Below the pieces are notes generated by a model. It was given only the letters and a program-made list of their open reading frames with translations, was not told the origin of the DNA and did not search any database. Below are positions 25,973 through 33,680 of a stretch of 64,000 nt of DNA, piece by piece. The DNA is from Albibacterium profundi (GTDB taxonomy: Bacteria > Bacteroidota > Bacteroidia > Sphingobacteriales > Sphingobacteriaceae), in assembly GCF_042159835.1 (NCBI RefSeq), contig NZ_JBBVGT010000002.1, forward strand, positions 1,054,001 through 1,118,000. The letters run 5' to 3'. The translations under genes were made by a program, and so were the position numbers. Positions within the stretch are counted from its first letter, which is position 1. Every line of letters starts with the position of its first letter.

Positions 25973-26980
25973 CTAAGTTAAAAGATTTTTATATTTCGGT
26001 AAAATTGATTTAAATGTTTCTACAACTTGAGTCATAGGCTCAGTCGACTGTCCTCCGGCGGCATTTTTATGCCCGCCACCACCAAAATAAGCGCTACAGA
26101 TTTCGTTACACGGTATGTCGCCGATCGACCTCAAAGAAAGTTTTACGCGCTCAGTCCGATCAATAATCAGGGCGGCAAGACGAATACCACTTACTGACAA
26201 TGCATAATTGACTAGACCTTCGGTGTCTCCGGTAGTTACGTTAAATGTTTTTAGATCTTCCGAACTAACAGCAAAAAGCGCGGTGTTATATTCAGGTATT
26301 ACTTCTAAACGATTGAGAAGGCAGAATCCCAAGAACTTCAAACGATTTTCAGTAGAACTATTGAAAATATGTTCATGAATTTTCCAATTCTCCGCTCCTA
26401 ACGTGATCAGGTCAGCTACAATTAAGTGAACCTCAGCGGTAGTAGATTGAAATCTGAAAGATCCTGTATCAGTCATGATTCCCGTATACAATGAAGTTGC
26501 AATATCAGGCGTGATCGCCGAGCGATCGTCAAAATGGTTAACGATAAAGTCATATACCAATTGAGCGGTTGCAGCCGCATGATTGTCCCAATGCCTAAAA
26601 TCATCGAAGCCTTCCGGTGTCAAGTGGTGGTCGATCATGACTTTCGTTCCCTTAGCGTTTCTGACACTTGGTGCCATGTCGTGAATACGAGAAAGATTAT
26701 TAAAGTCTAAACAGAAGAGGATATCAGCATTTTCTATCAGTTGATCGGCTTTTTGCTTATTTGTGGGATACACGATTACCTGATCCTGGCCTGGCATCCA
26801 GAATAAAAATGAGGGATAATCAGAAGGTACTATCAAGTCAACTTCATGGCCATGTCCTTTCAACCAGTGATATAATCCTAATGAAGAACCCATTGCATCA
26901 CCATCTGGTTTAAAGTGTGTTGTAATGACGATTTTCTGTCGTTTAGTTAATTTTTCTTTTAGTTCATTTAACAATAACAT
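25973..26980 (-). CDS. DHH/DHHA1 phosphoesterase, NrnA-like (nanoRNase / pAp phosphatase)
   Basis: A 335-residue cytosolic phosphoesterase. The DHH domain carries KPDGDAMGSSLGL (residues about 25-37), the DFNN metal ligand motif, and MIDHHLTPEGF (DHH proper, near residue 117). The DHHA1 domain carries the GGGGHKNAAG substrate-binding loop near the C-terminus. NrnA-type proteins degrade 2-5 nt RNAs and dephosphorylate pAp; others of this superfamily are c-di-AMP phosphodiesterases (GdpP, DhhP). Since cdaA lies about 4 kb away, degradation of c-di-AMP or pApA is a reasonable possibility, but the lack of membrane, PAS or GGDEF domains fits the stand-alone NrnA/DhhP type only. It is first gene of a unit with the FKBP gene. 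Confidence 0.85.
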   Translation of the reverse strand: MLLLNELKEKLTKRQKIVITTHFKPDGDAMGSSLGLYHWLKGHGHEVDLIVPSDYPSFLFWMPGQDQVIVYPTNKQKADQLIENADILFCLDFNNLSRIHDMAPSVRNAKGTKVMIDHHLTPEGFDDFRHWDNHAAATAQLVYDFIVNHFDDRSAITPDIATSLYTGIMTDTGSFRFQSTTAEVHLIVADLITLGAENWKIHEHIFNSSTENRLKFLGFCLLNRLEVIPEYNTALFAVSSEDLKTFNVTTGDTEGLVNYALSVSGIRLAALIIDRTERVKLSLRSIGDIPCNEICSAYFGGGGHKNAAGGQSTEPMTQVVETFKSILPKYKNLLT

Positions 26981-27114
26981 GCGCCTAATTCAAGAAAGCA
27001 AATCTATAAAAATTTATCTATAAACCTATTCACGTTTTTTCTTGTATTCATCTCGCTAAGAAAGCGTTTCTGCTCATAATGAACCGTGTGATGGTAGCTT
27101 TCGGAATAAAACTG

Positions 27115-27122
27115 TATTTTTG
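27115..27122 (+). promoter_or_regulatory. -7 promoter element TATTTTTG upstream of ndk
   Basis: TATTTTTG fits TAnnTTTG and ends 16 nt before the ndk ATG at 27139. It supports that ATG over the upstream in-frame ATG at 27079, which lies before the promoter. Confidence 0.5.
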
Positions 27123-27138
27123 CAAAAAAGATTTAAAT

Positions 27139-27558
27139 ATGGCTACGAACAGAACTTTTACAATGATTAAACCTGATGCTGTAAGTAACGGGCATATAGG
27201 AGCAATTCTAAATGATATCACGAGTGCGGGATTTAAAATTATCGCACTTAAATACACTCAATTGACGGAAGAAAATGCAGGTGCCTTCTACGCAGTACAC
27301 AAAGAAAGACCTTTTTACGGTGATTTGGTTACCTTCATGAGTTCAGGACCGATTATCGCAGCGATCCTAGAAAAAGATAATGCAGTCGAAGATTTCCGAA
27401 AACTGATCGGAGCGACAAATCCGGCGGAAGCAGCTAAAGGGACAATCAGAAAAAAGTACGCTGAATCGATTGAAGCGAATGCGGTACATGGATCTGATTC
27501 GGATGAAAATGCCGAGATTGAGGGCAGCTTCTTTTTCTCTCAGATTGAAAGATTCTAA
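27139..27558 (+). CDS. ndk: Nucleoside-diphosphate kinase
   Basis: Ndk balances NTP and dNTP pools by moving the gamma phosphate through a phospho-histidine. The 139-residue protein has the N-terminal RTFTMIKPDAV motif and the active-site H117 in NAVHGSDSDENAE. Length matches the family. I place the start at 27139, because the 20 residues encoded upstream of it do not belong to the family and a TATTTTTG promoter element lies between the two candidate ATGs. A strong terminator follows. Confidence 0.96.
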   Translation: MATNRTFTMIKPDAVSNGHIGAILNDITSAGFKIIALKYTQLTEENAGAFYAVHKERPFYGDLVTFMSSGPIIAAILEKDNAVEDFRKLIGATNPAEAAKGTIRKKYAESIEANAVHGSDSDENAEIEGSFFFSQIERF

Positions 27559-27576
27559 TCCAAAACTATTTTCCAT

Positions 27577-27617
27577 AAAAAATGCCGGTGTCGTTTTAAC
27601 AGCATCGGCATTTTTTT
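27577..27617 (+). terminator. Bidirectional terminator between ndk and pdxJ
   Basis: AAAAAATGCCGGTG (27577-27590) pairs with CATCGGCATTTTTT (27603-27616), with one G-T wobble. T-runs on both sides fit termination of the convergent ndk and pdxJ transcripts. Confidence 0.85.
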
Positions 27618-27652
27618 ATATAAATAATCTAATAGATAATCTTGTTTCCGCT

Positions 27653-28372
27653 CTATGCGAGTGCCTCCCGATAGCTTTTAATCGTTTCCTCTAAGCCCAT
27701 ATAGAGAGCGTCTGAAATCAATGCATGACCAATACTCACTTCTAATAACCCAGGCATATTCTTTGCAAAATAAGGCAAGTTATCCAAGTCGAGATCGTGG
27801 CCTGCATTTAAACCTAAGTCACAATCTTTAGCTGCCAAAGCAGCGTTCAAGTAGGGTTCGAGAGCTTCCTCAGCACTAGCTTTTTTATAGTTAAGAGCGT
27901 AGTCTTCTGTATAAAGCTCAATGCGATCGGTACCAGTTTCCTTTGCAGCTTCAACCATTCTAACATCGGGATCTACAAATATAGAAACTCGTATCCCTTG
28001 TTCTTTAAACAACGATACCATATCCCGTAAATAATCACGCTCCTTAACGGTATCCCAACCATGGTTAGATGTAATCTGACCTCGGGCATCAGGAACCAAG
28101 GTTACCTGAGCTGGTTTATTTGCTATAACTAAATCGATGAATTTTTGCTCCTGACAATTCCCTTCAATATTAAACTCGGTACGTATATGCTCTTTCAGTG
28201 TATATACATCTTCGTATGTGATGTGTCGCTCGTCTGGGCGGGGATGAACCGTGATACCTTGGGCACCAAACTTTTCACATGCTAGAGCAGCTTGTAGAAC
28301 ATTAGGAGTATCCCCCCCTCGCGAGTTTCGCAGCGTAGCGATCTTATTGATGTTTACAGAAAGCTTTGTCAT
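27653..28372 (-). CDS. pdxJ: Pyridoxine 5'-phosphate synthase
   Basis: PdxJ closes the ring of pyridoxine 5'-phosphate from 1-deoxyxylulose 5-phosphate and 3-amino-2-oxopropyl phosphate in the DXP-dependent vitamin B6 pathway. The 239-residue TIM-barrel protein opens LSVNINKIATLRNSRGGDTP, with the phosphate-binding and active-site motifs GITVHPRPDERHI (about 38-50), NIEGN, LVPD and the C-terminal LNAGHDLDLDNL and VSIGHALISDALY. It follows ahcY by 3 nt on the same strand. Its substrate DXP is the product of Dxs, encoded at the left end of the window. Confidence 0.95.
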   Translation of the reverse strand: MTKLSVNINKIATLRNSRGGDTPNVLQAALACEKFGAQGITVHPRPDERHITYEDVYTLKEHIRTEFNIEGNCQEQKFIDLVIANKPAQVTLVPDARGQITSNHGWDTVKERDYLRDMVSLFKEQGIRVSIFVDPDVRMVEAAKETGTDRIELYTEDYALNYKKASAEEALEPYLNAALAAKDCDLGLNAGHDLDLDNLPYFAKNMPGLLEVSIGHALISDALYMGLEETIKSYREALA

Positions 28373-28375
28373 TTT

Positions 28376-29689
28376 TTAGTAGCGATAATGTTCCGACTTG
28401 AAAGGCCCCTCCACGGTGACACCTATATATTGAGCTTGTTCGGGTGTAAGAACGTCAAGTTCAACACCAATCTTAGCTAGATGCAATTCAGCCACTTTCT
28501 CGTCTAGATGCTTCGGAAGCGTATATACCTTGTTCTCATATTGATCCGTATTTTTCCACAACTCAATTTGCGCCAAAGTCTGATTAGTAAAGGAATTACT
28601 CATCACAAATGATGGATGTCCGGTTGCACAACCTAAATTAACCAAACGACCTTCGGCTAGTAAAATAATATCTTTCCCATCAATCGTATATTTATCCACC
28701 TGTGGTTTAATTTCTACTTTAGAAGCACCGTGCTTTTGATTCAGCCAAGCAACATCGATCTCATTATCGAAATGCCCAATATTACACACAACGGTTTTAT
28801 CCTTCATACTCTCAAAATGTTCAGCGCGTACAATATCTTTATTACCTGTGCACGTCACTACGATGTCTGCTTCTTTTACAGCATTACTAAACTTTTTAAC
28901 TTCAAAGCCTTCCATCGCTGCTTGCAAAGCACAAATCGGGTCAATCTCAGATACAATCACACGGACACCAGCACTGCGTAAAGATTCTGCGGAGCCTTTC
29001 CCTACGTCTCCGAAACCTGCGACAGCCGCCACCTTTCCTGCCAACATCAAGTCTGTCGCACGACGGATCGCATCAACTAGTGACTCACGACACCCGTATT
29101 TGTTGTCGAACTTCGATTTCGTAACTGAGTCGTTCACATTGATCGCCGGTATAGGTAATGTGCCATTTTTCATACGCTCATACAAGCGATGAACTCCCGT
29201 AGTTGTTTCTTCTGAAAGACCTTTGATTTCGCTTACCAGCTCTGGATAGCGATCGAGAACCATATTCGTTAGGTCGCCTCCATCGTCTAATATCATGTTT
29301 AAAGGCTTACGTTCTTCGCCGAAGAGCAAGGTTTGCTCGATGCACCAGTCAAATTCTTCTTCCGTCATTCCCTTCCAAGCATAGACAGATACCCCAGTCG
29401 CAGCAATGGCAGCTGCAGCATGGTCCTGTGTCGAAAAAATATTGCAAGACGACCAAGTTACCTCAGCTCCCAGGGCGGTAAGTGTTTCGATTAACACAGC
29501 GGTCTGTATAGTCATATGAAGACACCCTGCGATACGAGCGCCTTTCAATGGTTGGGATGCTCCGTATTCTTCGCGAAGCGCCATTAGTCCAGGCATTTCA
29601 GCTTCTGCTAATTCAATTTCTTTCCTACCCCAGTCTGCAAGAGACAAATCTTTAACTCTGAAGGGGATATATTCGGTTTTTACAGACAT
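28376..29689 (-). CDS. ahcY: Adenosylhomocysteinase
   Basis: AhcY splits S-adenosylhomocysteine into adenosine and homocysteine, removing the inhibitor formed by every SAM-dependent methylation. The 437-residue protein contains the substrate signatures SCNIFSTQDHAAAAI (about 80-94) and the NAD-binding AVAGFGDVGKGSAESL (about 222-237). The C-terminal stretch ends in FKSEHYRY, the conserved lysine-tyrosine end that closes on NAD. It is transcribed from a textbook promoter and pdxJ follows 3 nt downstream. I see no SAH or SAM riboswitch in its short leader. Confidence 0.97.
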   Translation of the reverse strand: MSVKTEYIPFRVKDLSLADWGRKEIELAEAEMPGLMALREEYGASQPLKGARIAGCLHMTIQTAVLIETLTALGAEVTWSSCNIFSTQDHAAAAIAATGVSVYAWKGMTEEEFDWCIEQTLLFGEERKPLNMILDDGGDLTNMVLDRYPELVSEIKGLSEETTTGVHRLYERMKNGTLPIPAINVNDSVTKSKFDNKYGCRESLVDAIRRATDLMLAGKVAAVAGFGDVGKGSAESLRSAGVRVIVSEIDPICALQAAMEGFEVKKFSNAVKEADIVVTCTGNKDIVRAEHFESMKDKTVVCNIGHFDNEIDVAWLNQKHGASKVEIKPQVDKYTIDGKDIILLAEGRLVNLGCATGHPSFVMSNSFTNQTLAQIELWKNTDQYENKVYTLPKHLDEKVAELHLAKIGVELDVLTPEQAQYIGVTVEGPFKSEHYRY

Positions 29690-29713
29690 ATGTTCTTAAT
29701 TTAATTTTCCAAA

Positions 29714-29744
29714 CAAAAGTACTGAATTAGACCTTATTATCAAA
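29714..29744 (-). promoter_or_regulatory. Promoter of ahcY-pdxJ
   Basis: On the minus strand TTTG (29744-29741) is followed after exactly 19 nt by TACTTTTG (29721-29714), the classical Bacteroidota -33/-7 pair. It ends 24 nt before the ahcY ATG. Confidence 0.75.
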
Positions 29745-29790
29745 TTGTTAAACAAAAAGCTCAATTATTACATTCAACTGAAAGAAGCAT

Positions 29791-29821
29791 TTTGGCACCC
29801 AGTTGGGTTCATGTATATTTG
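29791..29821 (+). promoter_or_regulatory. Promoter of the bacilliredoxin gene
   Basis: TTTG (29791-29794), 19 nt, then TATATTTG (29814-29821): a complete -33/-7 pair, 30 nt before the ATG. It is divergent from the ahcY promoter, with 46 nt between their -33 elements. Confidence 0.75.
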
Positions 29822-29851
29822 TAAAAAGTTTAACATAGAAAGGAATACATA

Positions 29852-30262
29852 ATGTACCCAGATTATTTAGTAGCGCCTATGCGCCAAGAATTAACCGACG
29901 TAGGTTTCGAAGACTTACGAACACCCGAAGAAGTTGATAATGCAATCAATCAAAAAGGAACGGTCTTAGTCGTTGTAAACTCTGTTTGTGGCTGTGCGGC
30001 TTCTAACGCCCGCCCAGCAGCTAAAGCTGCCATACAAAATGAAAAAAAACCTGCGAAGATCGTCACCGTTTTTGCTGGTGTTGAAAAAGATGCAGTAGAC
30101 AAGGCGCGCTCATACATGGCACCTTACCCGCCATCGTCTCCGTCCATGGCATTGTTTCAAGATGGCAAACTCGTGCACATGATCGAAAGACATCACATTG
30201 AAGGTAAGCCAGCACAAATGATTGCCGACAACCTTGTTGCAGCGTTCAACGAATATTGCTAA
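29852..30262 (+). CDS. BrxA/BrxB family bacilliredoxin (YphP/YqiW)
   Basis: A 136-residue thioredoxin-fold protein with the CGC active site (C46-G47-C48 in NSVCGCAASNARPA) that defines the YphP/YqiW family, originally DUF1094. In Bacillus these proteins remove bacillithiol from mixed disulfides on cysteine proteins; several Bacteroidota also make bacillithiol, but no bacillithiol synthesis gene is in the window. N- and C-terminal parts (MYPDYLVAPMRQEL, MIERHHIEG) match the family. It has its own strong promoter, divergent from ahcY, and a long hairpin at its end. Confidence 0.9.
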   Translation: MYPDYLVAPMRQELTDVGFEDLRTPEEVDNAINQKGTVLVVVNSVCGCAASNARPAAKAAIQNEKKPAKIVTVFAGVEKDAVDKARSYMAPYPPSSPSMALFQDGKLVHMIERHHIEGKPAQMIADNLVAAFNEYC

Positions 30263-30277
30263 AAAAAAATTAAATAC

Positions 30278-30326
30278 ATGAGAAGTGTATCTTGAAACAT
30301 TGTATTTTAGGAGATACGCTTCTCAT
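30278..30326 (+). terminator. Long bidirectional hairpin between the bacilliredoxin gene and cdaA
   Basis: ATGAGAAGTGTATCT (30278-30292) pairs with AGATACGCTTCTCAT (30312-30326), 15 bp with one wobble and a 19-nt loop. The A-run to its left gives a U-run for the minus-strand cdaA transcript. The right arm touches the cdaA stop codon. Confidence 0.8.
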
Positions 30327-31118
30327 TTATAAATCTTCATTAAGAAGACGCTCAAGATCTTCATGGCCAATGTTCATATTCACATTGCCCTGCTTGGCAT
30401 AGGAAATTTCCCCAGTCTCTTCACTCACTACCACCGCAACAGCATCGCTCAATTCGGTTACGCCAATCGCCGCTCGATGTCGCAACCCAAACTGTAGGGG
30501 CAGATCTTCGCTATCAGAAAGAGGTAGGATACAACTAGCGGTTTTAATTTTGAAGTCAACAACAACCACCGCTCCATCATGAAGAGGGCTATGCTTTTGG
30601 AAAATGCTCTCTAATAGGCGCTTGGAGAGTTGCGCATCGATATACTCACCACTGTTCTGATAATACTCCTCATCAAAATATTTGGAAAAAACCAATAGTG
30701 CACCTGTACGTGACTTTTGCATACTTCTGCATGCATCAACTATAGGTTTTAGGCGTGCTGTATTATCTTTTTCTACATCTTTCTTATTTAAAAAGAGTGA
30801 CATAAAAAATCGATTTCTCTTTAAGGATATATTTTTTCCGATATGAAGTAGGAATCTTCGTATTTCTTGTTGGAAAACAACGATCAGTGCAATTGATCCT
30901 ACACTAATAAAGCCACCGAATATTTCAGTCAGCAAACGCATATGAGATTGCTGGACAATGATAAAGACTAAGTAGATGATGATTAAGCCGACCAGGATGT
31001 TTACGGCAATTGTACCTCTAATCAGGTTATATATGTAATAGATAATTATCGCAACTAATAGTACGTCTATGATATCTAAAAAGCGGATACTGAGGAAGCT
31101 TAAATCGAAATTATCCAT
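30327..31118 (-). CDS. cdaA: Diadenylate cyclase, CdaA type
   Basis: CdaA makes cyclic di-AMP from two ATP, a second messenger controlling potassium and osmotic balance and cell-wall homeostasis. The 263-residue protein has three N-terminal membrane helices (about 10-32, 36-57 and 65-84). A cytosolic DAC domain follows, with the two catalytic motifs DGA (181-183) and RHRAA (213-217) intact. The regulator gene cdaR and glmM, its neighbours in Firmicutes, are not adjacent. It is a single gene divergent from rsgA and convergent with the bacilliredoxin gene. Assignment is secure. Confidence 0.95.
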   Translation of the reverse strand: MDNFDLSFLSIRFLDIIDVLLVAIIIYYIYNLIRGTIAVNILVGLIIIYLVFIIVQQSHMRLLTEIFGGFISVGSIALIVVFQQEIRRFLLHIGKNISLKRNRFFMSLFLNKKDVEKDNTARLKPIVDACRSMQKSRTGALLVFSKYFDEEYYQNSGEYIDAQLSKRLLESIFQKHSPLHDGAVVVVDFKIKTASCILPLSDSEDLPLQFGLRHRAAIGVTELSDAVAVVVSEETGEISYAKQGNVNMNIGHEDLERLLNEDL

Positions 31119-31160
31119 AGTGCAAGTTAAAAAAACTTTCCAAAAGATTCACTTTATGCG

Positions 31161-31168
31161 TAGATTTG
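31161..31168 (+). promoter_or_regulatory. -7 promoter element TAGATTTG upstream of rsgA
   Basis: TAGATTTG matches TAnnTTTG and ends 39 nt before the rsgA ATG. No -33 TTG at standard spacing. Confidence 0.45.
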
Positions 31169-31207
31169 AATTGTAAGCAAATCAACACCTATGAAGAGGG
31201 TTTTTAG

Positions 31208-32128
31208 ATGAAGGGACTAGTGATTAAATCGACCGGCAGTTGGTACCAGGTGTTGGCTTCTGGTGGTGAGGTTTATTCTTGCAGAATTAAAGGGAAATTT
31301 CGAATCAAAGGTATAGTCTCAACCAATCCCATTGCAGTCGGAGATGAGGTTGACATCTCTTTAGAAGAGGATCAAGAAAAAGGTATTATTACAAAATTGC
31401 ATCCAAGGCGCAATTACATTATTCGGAAATCGATCAATCTTTCGAAATCAGTCCAAATTATCGCAGCAAATCTAGATCAAGCTATTTTAGTCGTGACACT
31501 AGCAAGTCCGATGACCTCTTTAGGGTTTATCGATCGCTTTCTTGTAACTGCCGAAGCATATGATATTCCAGCAGTTGTTATTTTTAACAAACTGGACTTG
31601 TTTAGCGATGAAGGCCTAGAAGTGCTCGAGCAATTTGAGGATATTTACAAAGAAATAGGCTATCGGTGTTTTCGTATTTCTGCTCTAGAAGGAAAAAATA
31701 TTGATGAGCTCCGCCGGAACCTTCAGAATAAAACAACACTCATTGCTGGTCATTCAGGCGTAGGTAAGTCTACGCTGATTAACCAACTAATTCCGTCTGC
31801 TGAACTACGAACGGGTGATATCTCGGCCTGGTCGGAAAAAGGAAAACATACAACTACATTCGCGGAAATGCTGGAGTTGCCAGAAGGTGGTTTTATAATT
31901 GACACACCTGGAATACAAGAATTCGGTGTAGTGGATATTGAACCACAAGAATTAGGGCATTTTTTCCCCGAATTTCGCGAGCGTCGGAATCAATGCAAGT
32001 ATCATAACTGCAAACATATAAATGAACCAGGATGTGCCATATTGGAGGCTGTCGAAAATGAGGAAATTGCGCCTTCACGGTATCAAAGCTACTTAAGCAT
32101 CTATCATGGCAATGAGACGCGAAACTAA
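31208..32128 (+). CDS. rsgA: Ribosome small subunit-dependent GTPase A
   Basis: RsgA is a circularly permuted GTPase that checks and matures the 30S ribosomal subunit and releases RbfA. The 306-residue protein has an N-terminal OB-fold (about 1-70), the permuted GTPase with FNKLDL (G4, about 125), AGHSGVGKSTLINQL (G1, about 180-194), a threonine-rich G2 (KHTTT) and DTPGIQEFG (G3). A C-terminal zinc knuckle CKYHNCKHINEPGC (about 263-276) completes it. dtd follows after 15 nt, then a MazG-like gene, forming a three-gene unit. Confidence 0.95.
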   Translation: MKGLVIKSTGSWYQVLASGGEVYSCRIKGKFRIKGIVSTNPIAVGDEVDISLEEDQEKGIITKLHPRRNYIIRKSINLSKSVQIIAANLDQAILVVTLASPMTSLGFIDRFLVTAEAYDIPAVVIFNKLDLFSDEGLEVLEQFEDIYKEIGYRCFRISALEGKNIDELRRNLQNKTTLIAGHSGVGKSTLINQLIPSAELRTGDISAWSEKGKHTTTFAEMLELPEGGFIIDTPGIQEFGVVDIEPQELGHFFPEFRERRNQCKYHNCKHINEPGCAILEAVENEEIAPSRYQSYLSIYHGNETRN

Positions 32129-32143
32129 ATCACAAGGACGAAG

Positions 32144-32602
32144 ATGAGAGCAGTAATTCAACGTGTCAGCAAAGCGAGCTGTCGTGTAAACAGTAATATT
32201 ACGGGTGAGATAAAAGCGGGTTTATTAGTTCTTCTGGGTATAGAAGACAGCGATGATTTGAACGACATCAGTTGGTTAGCTAAGAAGATTACACATCTCA
32301 GAATATTCAACGATGAACAAGGGTTAATGAACAAGTCTTTGATTGATATAGACGGAAACATTCTTTTGATTTCTCAGTTCACATTGCTGGCAGCAACAAA
32401 AAAAGGGAATCGCCCCTCATTCATCCGCGCAGCTAAGCCCGAGCCGGCGATTCCCATCTATGAAGCTATGATTGCTGAATTAGAAAAAAGCCTAAATCGA
32501 AAAATCGCAACTGGAATATTTGGTGCGGATATGAAAATCGAATTAATAAACGATGGCCCTGTTACGATTATGATGGATACAAACAACAAAGACAATTATT
32601 GA
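32144..32602 (+). CDS. dtd: D-aminoacyl-tRNA deacylase
   Basis: Dtd hydrolyses D-amino acids (and glycine on tRNA-Ala) mis-attached to tRNA, a chirality proofreading step. The 152-residue protein has both active-site motifs, SQFTLLA (about 83-89) and the C-terminal NDGPVTI (about 139-145), plus the N-terminal MRAVIQRVSKASC. Length is as expected. It lies between rsgA and the MazG-like gene, whose ATG overlaps its TGA stop by one base. Confidence 0.95.
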   Translation: MRAVIQRVSKASCRVNSNITGEIKAGLLVLLGIEDSDDLNDISWLAKKITHLRIFNDEQGLMNKSLIDIDGNILLISQFTLLAATKKGNRPSFIRAAKPEPAIPIYEAMIAELEKSLNRKIATGIFGADMKIELINDGPVTIMMDTNNKDNY

Positions 32603-32931
32603 TGGAAATACAAGAAGCGCAAAAAATCGTGGACCAGTGGATTAAAACAACTGGAGTTCGTTATTTCAGTGAACTGACTAATACCGCCATATTAATGGAA
32701 GAAGTTGGTGAAATAGCAAGAATTATGGCACGTCGCTATGGAGATCAATCGTTCAAAAAGTCGGATGAAGTCATTGACCTTGCTGATGAACTCGCCGATG
32801 CGTTATTTGTTCTAATTTGTATAGCAAATCAAACCAACGTCAACCTAACAGAAGCATTCTCGAATAACATCCAGAAGAAGACGAAACGAGATAAGGATCG
32901 GCACAAGAATAATTTGAAGCTTAAGGATTAA
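32602..32931 (+). CDS. MazG-like nucleotide pyrophosphohydrolase
   Basis: A 109-residue all-helical NTP pyrophosphohydrolase of the MazG superfamily. The Mg-binding motif is visible as LMEEVGEIARIMARR (about 33-47) and DLADELADALFVLICIANQ (about 63-81), the EExxE...ExxD arrangement. Such small MazG proteins usually degrade non-canonical or excess dNTPs. The start at 32602 (ATG overlapping the dtd TGA) is preferred to the TTG one codon earlier. It ends 4 nt before the convergent comB-like gene. Confidence 0.8.
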   Translation: MEIQEAQKIVDQWIKTTGVRYFSELTNTAILMEEVGEIARIMARRYGDQSFKKSDEVIDLADELADALFVLICIANQTNVNLTEAFSNNIQKKTKRDKDRHKNNLKLKD

Positions 32932-32935
32932 TTTA

Positions 32936-33664
32936 CTAAATCATTTTTATCAACTTATCTCCTGATAGCACAGGGATGGAATCAACTGTGTCGAGTTCCA
33001 AACAAAATTTGATATCCGCCTCTATATTCAATTTTTCTAATCGTGCGCTGTGTGATGATTTTTTTAGATATGAGCCGATGTCCACTTTAGCAAGCTGATA
33101 AAGGTCAAAGGCCGCATGAGCTGCATCGTCCTTTATGAGGAACCCGTCTTTGAGTTTTTCAACAGCTGCACCTGCAAAGAGTGTATCTTCCAAGGAAAAA
33201 TTTTCTTTCCAACCTGCACACAAGAGAACGACCGATTGGCCCTGGATTTTCAGCCAATTGCATAATGCTGTAATATTCAAGAACGATCCCACTAAAACTT
33301 TGCTGGCTCTTTTGCTTTTCGATAGCTGAATCGATCTTGTACCATTCGTTGTTGTCAATACAATCGTTTTTCCCTGAACCTTATCTATCGTATAGGAAAA
33401 CGGTGAGTTCCCAAAGTTGAAGCCCTCTACGATGGCGCCGTTACGCTCAGCAGCGAGTAAGTGTCCGGACGAACTGTACTTAAGACACTCTTCAACAGTC
33501 GACACGGGAATTATCGATGTAGCACCGTTATGAATACCGTAGCAAATAGATGTTGATGCTCTAAAAATATCGATGACAACAACGATACTATCCTCTAAAT
33601 TATAAGACGAAAGCAATGCCGGTGACAAGCAAACGCTCAATGTTCTTGTCTGATTCTTATTCAA
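32936..33664 (-). CDS. ComB family protein (2-phosphosulfolactate phosphatase family)
   Basis: A 242-residue protein of the ComB family, the Mg-dependent phosphatase of coenzyme M biosynthesis in methanogens. Family motifs are VVVIDIFRASTSICYG (about 28-43), the AAERNG and GFNFGNSP stretch (about 71-86), VLTTTNGTRSI (about 101-111) and LLCAGWKENFSLEDTLFAG. The protein has no in-frame ATG before its last residues; the TTG at 33664 is the only sensible start. It lies 16 nt behind gcvT and is probably co-transcribed. Coenzyme M is not expected here and no ComA or ComC gene is nearby, so its real substrate is open. Sulfonate or sulfonolipid metabolism is a guess only. Confidence 0.8.
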   Translation of the reverse strand: MNKNQTRTLSVCLSPALLSSYNLEDSIVVVIDIFRASTSICYGIHNGATSIIPVSTVEECLKYSSSGHLLAAERNGAIVEGFNFGNSPFSYTIDKVQGKTIVLTTTNGTRSIQLSKSKRASKVLVGSFLNITALCNWLKIQGQSVVLLCAGWKENFSLEDTLFAGAAVEKLKDGFLIKDDAAHAAFDLYQLAKVDIGSYLKKSSHSARLEKLNIEADIKFCLELDTVDSIPVLSGDKLIKMI

Positions 33665-33680
33665 CAGGCGACAGGTTAAA

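Noticed and set aside
27079..27138. Upstream ATG at 27079 as ndk start
   Set aside because: It precedes a TATTTTTG promoter element, and the added 20 residues do not match the Ndk family.
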